NCBI GenBank assembly: GCA_013995675.1
Contig: VWRR01000003.1
Span: forward strand, 248,001 to 312,000
Reading direction: 5' to 3'
DNA length: 64,000 nucleotides
From: Cyanidiococcus yangmingshanensis
Taxonomy: Eukaryota > Rhodophyta > Bangiophyceae > Cyanidiales > Cyanidiaceae
The translations under genes were made by a program, and so were the position numbers. Under the pieces are notes generated by a model. That model was not told the origin of the DNA, did not search any database, and worked only from the letters and a program-made list of their open reading frames with translations. Of the stretch, positions 10,673 to 20,815 are shown one piece after another; position 1 is the first letter of the stretch; the number at the start of each line of letters is the position of its first letter.

Positions 10673-11155
10673 ATGCGTCTCTTGACACATAACCTGCTTA
10701 TTTGCCCCGTGCACAAGAAGCCGCTTGCGATACGTCACGTCACTTCCGTAGACATAATTGCAGTGGAGTACCAACCACAGTTTATTCTGCGCATGATCCC
10801 GCGACTGGACTGGTCGCTTCTGCGGGAAGCGGCGCTTGCAGTGGAGTCTGACTGCATCGATGCGTTGCCGGAGACACCACCACGTCCCCAAGAGCTCGAG
10901 TTCTTAGAGTCAACGAATGACGAGGTTGAACGTCCGCCGGTCATGGCTGCACTTCAGCGACTGCTTTTGGAGACACACGTTGTGGTCGGTCAGCTGCACT
11001 GTGAACACGGTGAGTACTATCAGATCGACGAGGGTATACCGAACCTGCTTGCGGACGCTGCCGTGTATCCTTCTGAGAAAGTCTCTGCTCAGGCTAGCGG
11101 GGCACCAGTCGATGAGGAAACCGCCATCCCTCTCGACGAGCAAACGGGCTCCTGA
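10673..11155 (+). CDS. TRM112: TRM112-like methyltransferase activator
   Basis: A 160-residue protein. The start was set at 10673 because MRLLTHNLL is the highly conserved N-terminus of TRM112; an upstream in-frame ATG at 10583 adds 30 non-conserved residues. The C-terminal EHGEYYQIDEGIPNLL matches the family's CxHxYPIxxGIPNML block. TRM112 is an obligate partner stabilising several methyltransferases acting on tRNA, rRNA and release factor eRF1. Compared with the usual 125 or so residues this one has a longer middle insertion. The frame is intact. Confidence 0.88.
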   Translation: MRLLTHNLLICPVHKKPLAIRHVTSVDIIAVEYQPQFILRMIPRLDWSLLREAALAVESDCIDALPETPPRPQELEFLESTNDEVERPPVMAALQRLLLETHVVVGQLHCEHGEYYQIDEGIPNLLADAAVYPSEKVSAQASGAPVDEETAIPLDEQTGS

Positions 11156-12214
11156 GTTTACCTGGACAGGTCTCGGCTGCAATGAGCCTCGTGATTACCT
11201 TCGAAGCGTTGGTGCTTGTAGATCGAAAGAGGACGATCCAATCTAGCAGCCGTCCCGTACCGGTACATGCGTCTGGATATGTTTCTATCTGATGTGACGC
11301 CCCTCTCCGCGCGACGAGCACGAATAGGATACGCTCACCAAAGGAGCTCAGACCGCTTGTATCAAGTCTATGCGTCTGGCCCTACTGCTATGGCCGACGC
11401 TGAAGCATTTCCGATGTGACGTCAATGCGGCAGCAGTTTTATTGCGCATCGGTGGCTGGACAAGCCACCGTCTTCGTTTCCTACTCGCAACACGTCTCTT
11501 TGCTTGCAAACCGTGAAAGGAACTCGCATCATACTCCGTTGGTATTTGAATTCGAGGGCGAGCATTCTATAGATTGCGTTGATTCAGCGATTTCCCAAAG
11601 AATAGGGGGTGATGGGGATGCGCTCGCCCTTGAACGAAAATGTTACGAGCTGGTATTCGTTTCTCCATTGTTCCAGTGACGGCCGCCTTCCAGTTTGAAT
11701 CCGAGGAGGGAACTCGCGAAGCACTCATCCCCATGACCGTAGCGAGGTCGCAATCATGTGAAGAGATCAGAAAAAGCTGAAGTAAACACCCACCTCACCA
11801 GCTCATTTCGAGCCAGTTTGTGCCAGTTTAACGCGTACGACTAGCCGCGGTTCAGAGACAGAAACAGCGCTCCAGATCGGCGAGCCTCGATGCTTCTCTT
11901 CGATACCGTCGAGCACCTCGTGCCGCAAAGTCATCTCGGATGCCTAGAGCGCCTCATTGGCACTTGTGTGTTTCATATGCGTGAAGGAGTGGCACACTCG
12001 CTCGCAAGCTACCCGCTGTGTTCAGACGGACTCGATATGCATTGGACACGTGATGTGACCAACAAGAATGCATCGTTCGCCTCATTGCGACGAGACGCCT
12101 CGCGTTCGCGTCCCGTTTTTCATGAGAATCAGGACATGTGTCCATAAGCATTTTTTAACGGTCGCTTATTCGGGAAGCGCTCTTCAGCCTGAGCCAGAGC
12201 GAATACAGGGCTCT
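11156..12214. other. Gap, nothing recognised
   Basis: Only short frames without motifs on either strand. It lies between the 3' ends of TRM112 (+) and ERG28 (-), so it probably holds both terminators, but I cannot point to a specific signal. Confidence 0.3.
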
Positions 12215-12709
12215 TTATTCCGCGAGGCGCCGAGGTTTCGGTGTCCTGCCAGACTCGCGCACCGGCGGACTCGCTTCGCCGCGCTTTCCACCACGAGTCC
12301 TGAAAGAAACCGTGACGATCGCATCCAAGATGAGCAAAACCAGACTCGTCGCCGCGACCAAAAGCGGCAAGCGGCCAGCTGGGTGTAACGCGACTGTCCG
12401 GTACCAGAACACCTCCGTGTAAAAGTGCGCAAACGCGATTCCATAGGAAACTGCGCTCAACAGACGACAGGCTACAGATCGATAACGTAGCGCAGTAACA
12501 ACACGCACGCTCCCAGAAGTCAATAACCAGACTGCGTAGAGGCGACCGATCAGGGCCGCTGTTGAACGCGTCCCCGCCAAACTCGTCGTCCCAGTATAGA
12601 GCACGTGTGTCGGATAAAGCGGATCCCGAAAAACTGAGGCTGCCGCCCCCAAAGCCAGCAACCCAGTTGCCCCAACAAAAAGACGGGTGGCGGTTCTCAA
12701 CATCCTCAT
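12215..12709 (-). CDS. ERG28: ERG28-like sterol biosynthesis scaffold protein
   Basis: A 164-residue membrane protein with about four hydrophobic segments. The central stretch RLYAVWLLTSGSVRVVTA followed by YGIAFAHFYTEVFWYRT matches the Erg28 pattern (RxxAxWTLxSGxxR and FHFxSExxxYRT). The tail is basic and hydrophilic (RTRGGKRGE). By family knowledge Erg28 tethers C-4 demethylation enzymes of sterol synthesis at the ER membrane. The start ATG at 12709 is the first in frame and leads straight into the first hydrophobic helix. The frame is intact; identity rests on the two motifs. Confidence 0.8.
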   Translation of the reverse strand: MRMLRTATRLFVGATGLLALGAAASVFRDPLYPTHVLYTGTTSLAGTRSTAALIGRLYAVWLLTSGSVRVVTALRYRSVACRLLSAVSYGIAFAHFYTEVFWYRTVALHPAGRLPLLVAATSLVLLILDAIVTVSFRTRGGKRGEASPPVRESGRTPKPRRLAE

Positions 12710-13324
12710 TTTTAAAGAAAGAAAGGGACCTTTTCGCGGGTTTTGTAGCTACCGAGTCGCACACTGAAGTTTGAAAACATCAGCCAGGGACGAGCGGTCG
12801 TCCATATCTCGCCGCATCGCGCACCGACGCGGGCCATCGGCAGGTACGAGTTCCCAGGCAGGCGCGATAAAGGTCGTCCCAACTGGGGGGGGGGGGCCAG
12901 GTCTTGTTGCGCGAGTCGGCTAGCAGAGGTTCGCTATCGAATGTTCACTCTTGAGGATAAGTTACGGAGACTTGCGTACTTTTGAGGAAACACGCACGTT
13001 GTTTTTGGTCTTTCCTGTGGGAGAACAGAACTATACGCGAGTTTCGAGGACGACGTGTGTGCCAGCACCGCCGTAGAATCAAGGCAGAGAGCGAGCGCGT
13101 CCTTTCGCTGTCCAGAGTAGTATGCAACGCTGAACAGCGCGAGCATCTCGTCCACGAAACGAAATTGAGTGACCGAGACATTCTGGTGATCGTCGCCCCA
13201 AGAACTTGGTCATGAAGCGTCGTATGCGGCCTGGAAACGGCTTGAAAATGAATGGTTCAGCCAGGCGTATCCGCTACTGACGAGGCGCGCGCAATAAAAC
13301 TTTTCGAGCGCATGGATATCAAGT
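12710..13324. other. Intergenic with poly-G tract
   Basis: It has no convincing gene. The notable element is an isolated run of twelve G at 12885-12896. The region separates the 5' end of ERG28 from the 3' end of the FY-rich gene. Confidence 0.35.
12885..12896. repeat. Homopolymer G12
   Basis: Twelve consecutive G bases on the + strand, alone and not part of a telomere-like array. This is a likely length-polymorphic or error-prone site. Confidence 0.9.
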
Positions 13325-14533
13325 TCAGCACTGGCGAACCATTCCGAGCGCGAATGCCCCTTGAAACTGAATGCCATTCGCCTTCAAACGATCTTGCGCA
13401 TCAACCACGAGATGAGATTGAATCACATACTGGAGCCAGGGGTCACTGAATCCGTAAAAGAGCGGACCACTGATACGCGTCCCAGGGGCGTGGCTATTCA
13501 AGCAGGCGTCCATCCACGCATGCGATGGCGTGTGTCTGCGATAAGTCTCTCGGCCGTCATCGCTTCGTACGATGAACATCGGTCCGTCGCCGTTAGGGTC
13601 CATCTCGATGTACATATGCCAGAGGCGATTCCAGTGCATCTTCGTGGCGTGATATCCTTCGGGAAATGGATGCGCATACATCGCTAAGCGAGATGAAAAC
13701 CATTTGCGCTCAGTTAGCGGGTTGTCGGGTCGAATCACGAGTTGCCCCAGTTTCTGCACCGTGATACCAATAGAGAGGAGCGTGAACGGTGCGACGACTG
13801 TGCTACAACATGCAGCTATCGTTCGTCGCTCTTGTACGCACTGCAGGGCGTAAGGGGCGGGCTCTCGTGGCAGATCAGCGCAGAAGCGGCTTTCGAGTGC
13901 CTTGCGCTTCCGAATGCGGCGCTCTTTGGCCGTCTCTTTCAGTGCGCTGCTATCAAGCTCGCCGGCGCCTTTGGGATTGATTCGTTTCTTCGACGTCACA
14001 GGGAGCGATGTAACCTTCTCTGGTGTCGAGGGCACCTTCACGGCTGTGAGCTCCTCCTTCAACTTGCTTTCGAGTGAAACGTGTGGGTCTGCTACAGTTT
14101 CCCAAAAAGCATACCTGCCCAGCGACGGCGGCGATTTTTCGCTTGGACGCAACGCTAGCAGCTCGACTCCAACGAAAGATCCAACGCCCAGCCCATGATG
14201 ATCGCTGGTCTCTACTTTTTGGGTGCTTGTTCCCTCAGGCGCTGTGTGCATTCTCCGTTGACTGCGTGTCTGCACAGTGGCGGCCGCAACAGCTTGCTTC
14301 TTTCTACCACGTCGTGAACCTCGCGCTCGTGCATTCAAGTTCTTCGTCTCGTTCGTGAACTGATCAGTGTTTCGGACTGGACTAGACCTGCCACCTAAGA
14401 TAGCGCGACACTTTCGCACACCGAGAGACTCCAAGAACTTCTGATTGCGTAACCGATTTTGGGCAATCTGCTCCTCATACGCACTGAGCACTTCTACTTC
14501 AGAGGGTAGTGCGGCATGCTGAACTGCAGTCAT
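13325..14533 (-). CDS. FY-rich (FYRN-FYRC) domain protein
   Basis: A 402-residue protein. The N-terminal half is basic and low-complexity, with a bipartite basic stretch (KERRIRKRK near 210), suggesting nuclear location. The C-terminal part carries paired FY-rich motifs: FSSRLAMYAHPFPEGYHATKM (FYRN type) and, after an Asp/Gly-rich link, ISGPLFYGFSDPWLQYVIQ (FYRC type, compare the GPxFFGLSxPxV consensus). The FYRN/FYRC pair is typical of MLL/trithorax, JARID and TBRG1 chromatin proteins. Here there is no SET, JmjC, PHD or other enzymatic domain in the open frame, so it resembles TBRG1-like stand-alone proteins. The frame is intact and starts at the first ATG. Confidence 0.8.
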   Translation of the reverse strand: MTAVQHAALPSEVEVLSAYEEQIAQNRLRNQKFLESLGVRKCRAILGGRSSPVRNTDQFTNETKNLNARARGSRRGRKKQAVAAATVQTRSQRRMHTAPEGTSTQKVETSDHHGLGVGSFVGVELLALRPSEKSPPSLGRYAFWETVADPHVSLESKLKEELTAVKVPSTPEKVTSLPVTSKKRINPKGAGELDSSALKETAKERRIRKRKALESRFCADLPREPAPYALQCVQERRTIAACCSTVVAPFTLLSIGITVQKLGQLVIRPDNPLTERKWFSSRLAMYAHPFPEGYHATKMHWNRLWHMYIEMDPNGDGPMFIVRSDDGRETYRRHTPSHAWMDACLNSHAPGTRISGPLFYGFSDPWLQYVIQSHLVVDAQDRLKANGIQFQGAFALGMVRQC

Positions 14534-15317
14534 CGTCTCGACGGGTTATCAGGGAACGCGACTCCAGACTTTTCTCGGCTATGCCCTAAAGCGTGTACCA
14601 CCAGACACAAAATCGGCCTCCGTCGTAGAGATCAACGGGCTGCAAAATGGCGGCAACGGTCTGGTGCCCTCGCGAAATCGGATCGATAACGGCCGGGTCC
14701 AGCGCGCCAGCCAAGACGCGTTCCGATGTCATGCATCGGCTATAGAGAATGCTATTGGAATCGTACTGGCATATGAACAGCTGGTTTGGGCATCCCTGTA
14801 AGCACAACACGTTGTATTTAGCGCATTGATGGAGCTCATTGGGAGGGGGCGGCGGCGGCGGCGGCCTCGAGAGGCAAGATGAAGAATCGACAAATCGTGT
14901 GCATGTCATAGGGTGGGCAGCGCGACAGGCCCCCGAGCCAGCGTCCCAGAGGACGCCCGCGCGGAACATGGGAGCATCGACCGGCACGCGCGTCGCGTCC
15001 AGGTCGCACCGTTACAGGATCGTTCGGGTGCGAACGCCGCTGATCGCTGGCGGCGATTCAAACCGAGCCTTCCCGCGACGATGCGCGCTAGAACAAGCTG
15101 TTGTGGCGGTGGCACTACCTTGTTCAGCCGACTCAACGCTCATATGGACCTATCGTAACAACGTCGTGGAGCACTCGAAACTGCACGTTCCTATTTCCAG
15201 AACAGCGCTTCACTGAATACAGGCTTGGAAGGTTTTAGGAGGAACCAGCAGAAGGCGATTTTCACAGACTGGTAGAAATAAACGGCGGTTCTGTCGGCGT
15301 CGTCCGCTCACGCCAAT
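14534..15317. other. Gap with GGC repeat; possible small Pro-rich frame
   Basis: A minus-strand frame at 14586-14987 (133 codons) contains eight consecutive prolines encoded by the GGC/GGG-rich tract and then CQYDSNSILYSRC; I recognise no family and cannot decide whether it is expressed. The right end holds the presumed promoter of EB1. Confidence 0.25.
14845..14866. repeat. GGC trinucleotide microsatellite
   Basis: A short G/GGC-rich tract with about five consecutive GGC units, read as polyproline on the minus strand. Confidence 0.7.
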
Positions 15318-16412
15318 ATGTCGGACGCAGTAGGCATCATGTCGGGGGCGTTCTTTGTCTCTCGGGGAGAACTTTTATCCTGGCTGAATGATTTCCTCAA
15401 GCTGAGCTATACCAAAGTCGAGCAGGTCGCGGATGGCTCAGCGCATTGCCAGGTGTTTGACGCCCTTTTTCCGGGCAAAGTTCCGCTTCACAAAGTGAAC
15501 TTTGGCGCGCGACACGAATATGAGTTTGTGCAGAACTACAAGGTTCTTCAGGCAGTTTTGGATAAAGTTGGTATTGAAAAACATATCGAAGTGGAGCGGC
15601 TCATCAAGGCGCGGGCTCAGGATAACCTGGAGTTTCTGCAATGGGTGAAGGCTGTCTTCGACCGCTTCTATGCTGGTCAACCCTATAACGCCATTGAGCG
15701 ACGCGAGGCAGCAACGCGTAAGTACCAAGAGCAGAAAGCTGGATTTGTTGGAAATGGCATCGGTGTCGCCACGAAACGGCGCCCTATCACGAACGGAAAG
15801 CCGGCGCCAGGTCTAAGTGCGCCCGCTACCAGGACGGTTCAAAGAGCAGCGGTGAATGGCGTTCCGGTATCAGCGCATGCAGACTCGAACGCACAAGTTT
15901 TTCGGGGGAATTCGAACCAGAACGCCGTGGGAGCGCTTTCACGGTCAGCAGCCAATGCACCTCTGAATCAGCCGAGGGAAGGATTGAATTCCCCTGGGGC
16001 ACCCATGGCGACTTCTGCGACGGCGAACGCACCGGCCCCAGAGGCGTACCAAGCGCTCGTCGGCAAGGTGACTGAGATGCAGCTCGCTATCGATAACTTG
16101 GAAAAGGAACGCACCTACTATTTTGAAAAGCTCCGGGACATCGAGTTGCTTTGCCAAACTCATCCGGAGCCGGAACTGCCGCTCATTAAGGCGATTCAGG
16201 CCGTGCTCTATGATGAACCGATCAATGTTGATGGGGAGGAGTCTGCACTAGGTTCTTTGCCTGCGAGCTCGTCCCTTTTTGAGCTGGACCCAACCGCCGC
16301 CGGGGCTCCTCGGCAGGATGCAGCGAGTCGCTACCCCCTCGGTGAGAATACTGATTCTGCATACGCCCAAACTGAGCGCAACAGCGCCACTACAACGCCA
16401 TACATGCCGTAG
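15318..16412 (+). CDS. EB1: EB1 microtubule plus-end tracking protein
   Basis: A 364-residue protein. Residues about 12-115 are a calponin-homology domain of EB type: SRGELLSWLNDFLKLSYTKVE, DALFPGKVPLHKVNFGARHE and LEFLQWVKAVFDRFYAG are all diagnostic. A low-complexity basic linker follows (about 130-235). The C-terminal EB-homology coiled coil is LVGKVTEMQLAIDNLEKERTYY followed by FEKLRDIELLC (about 238-280). The C-terminus ends TTPYMP, so the EEY/F tail that binds CAP-Gly proteins in animals is absent. By family knowledge it tracks growing microtubule ends in spindle and cytoplasm. The frame is intact. Confidence 0.95.
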   Translation: MSDAVGIMSGAFFVSRGELLSWLNDFLKLSYTKVEQVADGSAHCQVFDALFPGKVPLHKVNFGARHEYEFVQNYKVLQAVLDKVGIEKHIEVERLIKARAQDNLEFLQWVKAVFDRFYAGQPYNAIERREAATRKYQEQKAGFVGNGIGVATKRRPITNGKPAPGLSAPATRTVQRAAVNGVPVSAHADSNAQVFRGNSNQNAVGALSRSAANAPLNQPREGLNSPGAPMATSATANAPAPEAYQALVGKVTEMQLAIDNLEKERTYYFEKLRDIELLCQTHPEPELPLIKAIQAVLYDEPINVDGEESALGSLPASSSLFELDPTAAGAPRQDAASRYPLGENTDSAYAQTERNSATTTPYMP

Positions 16413-17629
16413 AGATAAGCATACGCGCTCATCGGAATATAGCGGAAAATTTCCTCCTAAACCATTCAAGAATGATGATCATCCCCTCTGGCTGTTACTC
16501 GACGTCTCTGTTCACTTCCCGGGAGCTGCTTGCACGGAACGCAGCGCGTTTGCGTGGCTGTCCTGCCTATCTGCGTCCGATTGCAGCAGTTATTCTCAGG
16601 TCCCGAACATCACAATTTTCCGATGAAGTCTCCAAGGATGCGTTGCATAGATGGTTAGGCGCCCTCCTCGAAATCGGCTGTCTCGGAGTCAAATTCTTAC
16701 ACGCGATTCACCAGCTGCATGAACGATAAGTTTTGCAAGCAGTGCGGGCTCCCGCTCTCCCAAAACACGCTGATGTGAACGTCAGCATTTCGAGACGCAG
16801 GAGAAAATTCGATGGTCACAATCGAGAACTGGCGATGTTCTCCAAAAATCCGAGTTTCAGAACCATATCGGACTAGTCTAGACCTATATGATCCATGTTT
16901 CTAATCAGAAGGAACGCCATCAACTGCTAGAGATGCAAACGTGCGAGCGGAACTTTATATCAGATAGCATAAGGCGAACCACTCCCCGTTCGTCGTCATT
17001 TCTAAGCGCCCGCACAAAACCACAACCCACTCGATGAGCTCGCATGCCACGAACGGCCTCAAGAAAGCACGAAGTCGTGCTCCTGCTAGGTCCGCCACCA
17101 GGTCACTCCATCCTGGGGTACGTTCCGACCCAATCGACCGATTGGGCAGCAGGCGGCCCGCCCCCCGCGACCGCGCACGCCGCTCCACGATTCGATCGAG
17201 ATCTCGCACCATACCCTACCGGTATGAGTACTAGAGCTGGACATACCGTGCCCAGATCGAGTCCGGCCATGCAATCCCAACGACTGCGTGCGCGTGCGTG
17301 CGTGCGGATCTCGGGCCGCCTCGGCCGCGCTGCCCGAGGCCCGCCGCCCGAGGTCCGCCGCCCGAGGTGTAGACCGTCGCCGGCAGGTCTGCATTGATAC
17401 GGCCGTGCGCGACGCAGCTCGACCTGCTTGTATCGTGAACACGCTTGTTTTGTGGCGTTGCGCTTGGTAACAACCAGTGGCGCTGAGTGATTTCGTGGTG
17501 TGCCTCCCGATCGACTCACAGTAGGACTATTGTGAATATATCTGCCTGTCCGGTTTTTGGTTGTGCACTCGTCAGCCTGTGTTTCGAAACAAGTTCCCCA
17601 CAAGGGTTGCTGAAACTGACTCTTTTTCC
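16413..17629. other. Long gap upstream of CHLP
   Basis: An 85-codon plus-strand frame at 16472-16729 (ATG start) looks protein-like but matches nothing I know. The 17280-17400 interval is very GC-rich with a short tandem repeat and GTGC runs. No RNA gene seen. The right end is the likely CHLP promoter and 5' UTR. Confidence 0.3.
17331..17369. repeat. Short GC-rich tandem repeat
   Basis: About two and a half copies of a 14-base unit (gcccgaggyccgcc) in a GC-rich stretch 260 bases upstream of the CHLP start. Confidence 0.65.
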
Positions 17630-19003
17630 ATGCAACGAAACGGAAATTGTTCTAGGAGCGTTGGATTTGTGTCTTCGCCTTTTGGCCTAGCTGGACTTGG
17701 TTCCCGTCAGGGGGTATCGCAGCGTCGTGGCCGGTTTCGCACCGCTCGTAGGGCGCTTTGGGTTCAGGCCAAGCTGCGGGTCGCGGTCGTCGGTGGTGGA
17801 CCAGCGGGGGCATGTGCCGCTGAGGCTCTCGCCAAGTGCCCCGAAATTGAAACCTATCTCATTGAACGCAAGATGGACAACTGCAAGCCGTGTGGGGGAG
17901 CCATCCCGCTCTGCATGGTGGACGAGTTCAATTTGCCGCCAGAGATTATTGATCGCAAGGTGCGTCGCATGCTCATGGTATCGCCCTCAGGTCGCGAAAT
18001 TCCCGTTGGTAGAACACTGAAGCCGCATGAATACATCGGCATGACTCGTCGAGAGATTCTGGACGGGTATCTACGAGAGCGAGCCATCAGTCTTGGCGCA
18101 GTTCGCGTGCATGGCCTCGTTCAGGACGTGGAGCTGCCGAACCCCCGTGATCCCCAAGGTGTCTACCGGATCAAGTACGCTGACTATGATCGAATCGATG
18201 GAGGTCGTGCAACAACCTCCACACTCGAGGTGGATATGGTCATTGGAGCGGACGGTGCGAACTCGCGCGTCGCGAAGGCGATCGATGCGGGCGACTACAA
18301 GTACGCCATCGCTTTCCAGGAGCGAATCAAAATACCCGACCAAAAGATGGCTTTCTATGAAGATCTAGCGGAAATGTACGTCGGTGATGACGTTTCTCCC
18401 GATTTTTATGCTTGGGTCTTCCCCAAGTATGACCATGTCGGTGTGGGAACGGGCACCGTTATTGACAAGCCCAACATCAAACGGTACCAGGAGGGCATCC
18501 GGCAGCGGGCAGCGGAGAAAATCGCCGGTGGCAGTGTGATTAAAGTCGAGGCGCATCCGATCCCGGAGCATCCTCGACCGCGGCGGGTTGTCGGCCGAGT
18601 CGCCCTTGTCGGTGATGCTGCGGGTTATGTGACGAAATGCTCCGGCGAGGGTATCTACTTTGCGGCGAAGAGTGGTCGCATGTGCGGCGAGGCAATCGTG
18701 CAGGCAAGTCTGAATGGAGGCCGCCTGCCGAGCGAACGCGACCTCATGGAAAGGTACCTGAAACCGTATGATCGTCAGTACGGGCCGACGTACACCGTGC
18801 TCGATATTTTGCAGAAAGTGTTTTACACAAACAATGCCGCACGGGAGGCATTTTGTGAACTCTGTGGCGACGACTACGTGCAGAAGGTGACCTTCGACTC
18901 GTATCTCTACAAAAAGGTGACAAGTACGAACCCCTTGGAGGATGTCAAGCTCCTCTTTCGCACCATCGGCTCGCTGATGCGTGGCCATGCGCTCGCGCCC
19001 TGA
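17630..19003 (+). CDS. CHLP: Geranylgeranyl reductase, plastid (CHLP)
   Basis: A 457-residue flavoprotein. The first in-frame ATG is at 17630 and gives a transit-peptide-like start rich in Ser, Arg and Gly with Phe (SVGFVSSPFGLAG). The Rossmann fold begins VAVVGGGPAGACAAEAL (about residue 50), followed by CKPCGGAIPLCMVDEF, GMTRREILDGYLRERA, VIGADGANSRVAKAID and LVGDAAGYVTKCSGEGIYFA, all characteristic of ChlP. It reduces the geranylgeranyl chain to phytyl for chlorophyll, tocopherol and phylloquinone synthesis at plastid membranes. The frame is intact; the tail FRTIGSLMRGHALAP fits the family's usual C-terminus. Confidence 0.96.
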   Translation: MQRNGNCSRSVGFVSSPFGLAGLGSRQGVSQRRGRFRTARRALWVQAKLRVAVVGGGPAGACAAEALAKCPEIETYLIERKMDNCKPCGGAIPLCMVDEFNLPPEIIDRKVRRMLMVSPSGREIPVGRTLKPHEYIGMTRREILDGYLRERAISLGAVRVHGLVQDVELPNPRDPQGVYRIKYADYDRIDGGRATTSTLEVDMVIGADGANSRVAKAIDAGDYKYAIAFQERIKIPDQKMAFYEDLAEMYVGDDVSPDFYAWVFPKYDHVGVGTGTVIDKPNIKRYQEGIRQRAAEKIAGGSVIKVEAHPIPEHPRPRRVVGRVALVGDAAGYVTKCSGEGIYFAAKSGRMCGEAIVQASLNGGRLPSERDLMERYLKPYDRQYGPTYTVLDILQKVFYTNNAAREAFCELCGDDYVQKVTFDSYLYKKVTSTNPLEDVKLLFRTIGSLMRGHALAP

Positions 19004-19255
19004 GCACGATCCTTGCCGAGCCCACGGCTCCGAAACGAGCGGTTTTGGTGCCAATGATGACGGGTACATGGAATCTCGAAAGCGGTCAAAACGGGCCTCT
19101 CTTGGCTAGGAACGCCATGAGAACATTGGAGGAGAAGGCATTCACATGGAGGATGCACCGGGGCAGCGGAGAAGAGTGCTGCCATAGAGGTCACGCTGGC
19201 GACGCTGTCTTGCACGCTTCTAAAGTAGCCATATCTTTCTGAACTGATCAGGGTT

Positions 19256-20299
19256 TCAATACAGGCGCATCAGCTCGAACTCGAGCCATACTCCAGCGAG
19301 TCCGGCCCTCGTTGGCAGCCGGAGGTGTTCGCGAACCCATGCGACCCAGTCGGGGAAGAGGAATCGTTCTCGGACGCGGGCGCACTGAAACGCGGTGCGA
19401 GCAAGGTCCCGTAAACCGTCCGGTAGAAGTCGTTTTTCACGATTCTGAGTGTTATCAACCGGTTGGCGCGACTGGTCTCGTAGCCAGCGTTGCAAGAGAC
19501 ATGGCACTGCGATTTCGAGCGTAAGAAACCCCAATTCAATGGTACCCTCTGCAGCCGGCCCGGAAACTCCAGCAGCATTTTGTGGAGCCCAACTGCTCGA
19601 CTCCAGAAGCGCAATGAAATCGATTGGATCAAAGGAAGTCTTCGGTGAGAGCAGGAGTGAGGCAAACGCGTTACGACGGGCCTGTGATGTTTGCTCGGAT
19701 ACATTGTCGGACAATGCGGCGCTCTGCTTCCCAGTCGGGAATCGAGCTTGTCGTATTCGGGTTTGCTCCTCCAAGAGCGCGTTTTGATAGTGCTGGTATA
19801 TCGGAAAGCTGGGTTCGGCCTGCTGCTCAACCGACGCATTGGTCTGTTCTAAGACGCCCATCGAGTCTGGTGGCTCCTCGTCCATAAACAAAGGTCGAAA
19901 CAAGTCACCCAGCATACTCCAGTCTAACTCGTTATCTACAACAGGTAGCACTTCTAATGATGCGGGGACTTCAACTCCCAAGCGTTCCAGCTCGACTTCC
20001 ATACAGGGACCTGGTCTTGCAAAGAGATATCGTTGAATCGCTGGCGGTGCTGTGTCCATACCGTCTCGCTCCCTCCGAACGGATTGGGGCTGTTCCGAGA
20101 AACCCAACTCAGCAATCGCCTCATAAAGTCTGCACGAAGAGGGAAGATCCGCTTCTTTAAGGCCAGTTTCGGATTCCGCGTTCGAGCGCTGGTCGAGCGA
20201 GACCTGTTTCGAGCCGTGTCGCCGCCCTCGTTTCGGTGCGGGCTCCTCAGCCCTTTCGGTCTGGCCAGAAGGCAGAGAAACAGACCAAGCTGCGGACAT
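19256..20299 (-). CDS. Hypothetical protein
   Basis: An uninterrupted minus-strand frame whose first ATG at 20299 gives 347 residues (MSAAWSVSLPSGQ...). The frame stays open to 20497 without another ATG. The N-terminal third is charged (APKRGRRHGSKQ), the middle acidic and Gln-rich, and the C-terminal third looks alpha-helical with a conserved-looking LARTAFQCARVRERFLF and PDWVAWVREHLRL. I recognise no domain, signal peptide or membrane segment. Length and composition suggest a real soluble, possibly nuclear protein. It is convergent with CHLP, 250 bases away. Confidence 0.6.
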   Translation of the reverse strand: MSAAWSVSLPSGQTERAEEPAPKRGRRHGSKQVSLDQRSNAESETGLKEADLPSSCRLYEAIAELGFSEQPQSVRRERDGMDTAPPAIQRYLFARPGPCMEVELERLGVEVPASLEVLPVVDNELDWSMLGDLFRPLFMDEEPPDSMGVLEQTNASVEQQAEPSFPIYQHYQNALLEEQTRIRQARFPTGKQSAALSDNVSEQTSQARRNAFASLLLSPKTSFDPIDFIALLESSSWAPQNAAGVSGPAAEGTIELGFLTLEIAVPCLLQRWLRDQSRQPVDNTQNREKRLLPDGLRDLARTAFQCARVRERFLFPDWVAWVREHLRLPTRAGLAGVWLEFELMRLY

Positions 20300-20815
20300 G
20301 GGAACGCACTCGGTGACAAGACCTGTTTCCTTTAGAGCGCTGGACCAAAAAAGTGGCTGTTCGGCAGCACAGCGGCCCCGTAACCGGAACCGACAATTGC
20401 AGCGCGATGTCGCATGCAAAACGTTTGCGACAGTTTGTGGAATTCCCGATAACGTCGACACTGGGCAATATCCTCCGCTGGTCCGCACGCGTTTCAAGGC
20501 TCCCAGATTATCCTCGGGGTGCCTGGTTTTGGAGGCAAGGCAACTTGTGCTTTATTTTGTGCTACGAGGTGCTCAGTCATGAGCTGGCTCGAAACGGAGC
20601 GTGAAAGAGGTTGCCCTTGTCCTGCGTAGGATCGGCCCTATGCTCGTGTTCCGTCTTCATCAAACGAGCGACAACGGGGACTCCGAGTCTGGATGCGCAA
20701 TAACAGGACGCAAGCAGCACGCCTCTCGTTCGCGATCCTATAGCCGGCGAGTTACTGGAAGAAAACTCGTCCCGGGCTCCCAGCATCAAATCAGCATCGC
20801 TATCGAACGACCACT
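20300..20815. other. Gap between hypothetical gene and IspH
   Basis: No supported gene. The left part is the upstream open stretch of the hypothetical gene's frame; the right part is the 3' flank of IspH. Confidence 0.3.

Noticed and set aside
12885-12896. G12 run as a telomeric repeat
   Set aside because: Cyanidioschyzon telomeres are repeats containing A/T bases; this is one isolated homopolymer in the middle of a gene-rich window.
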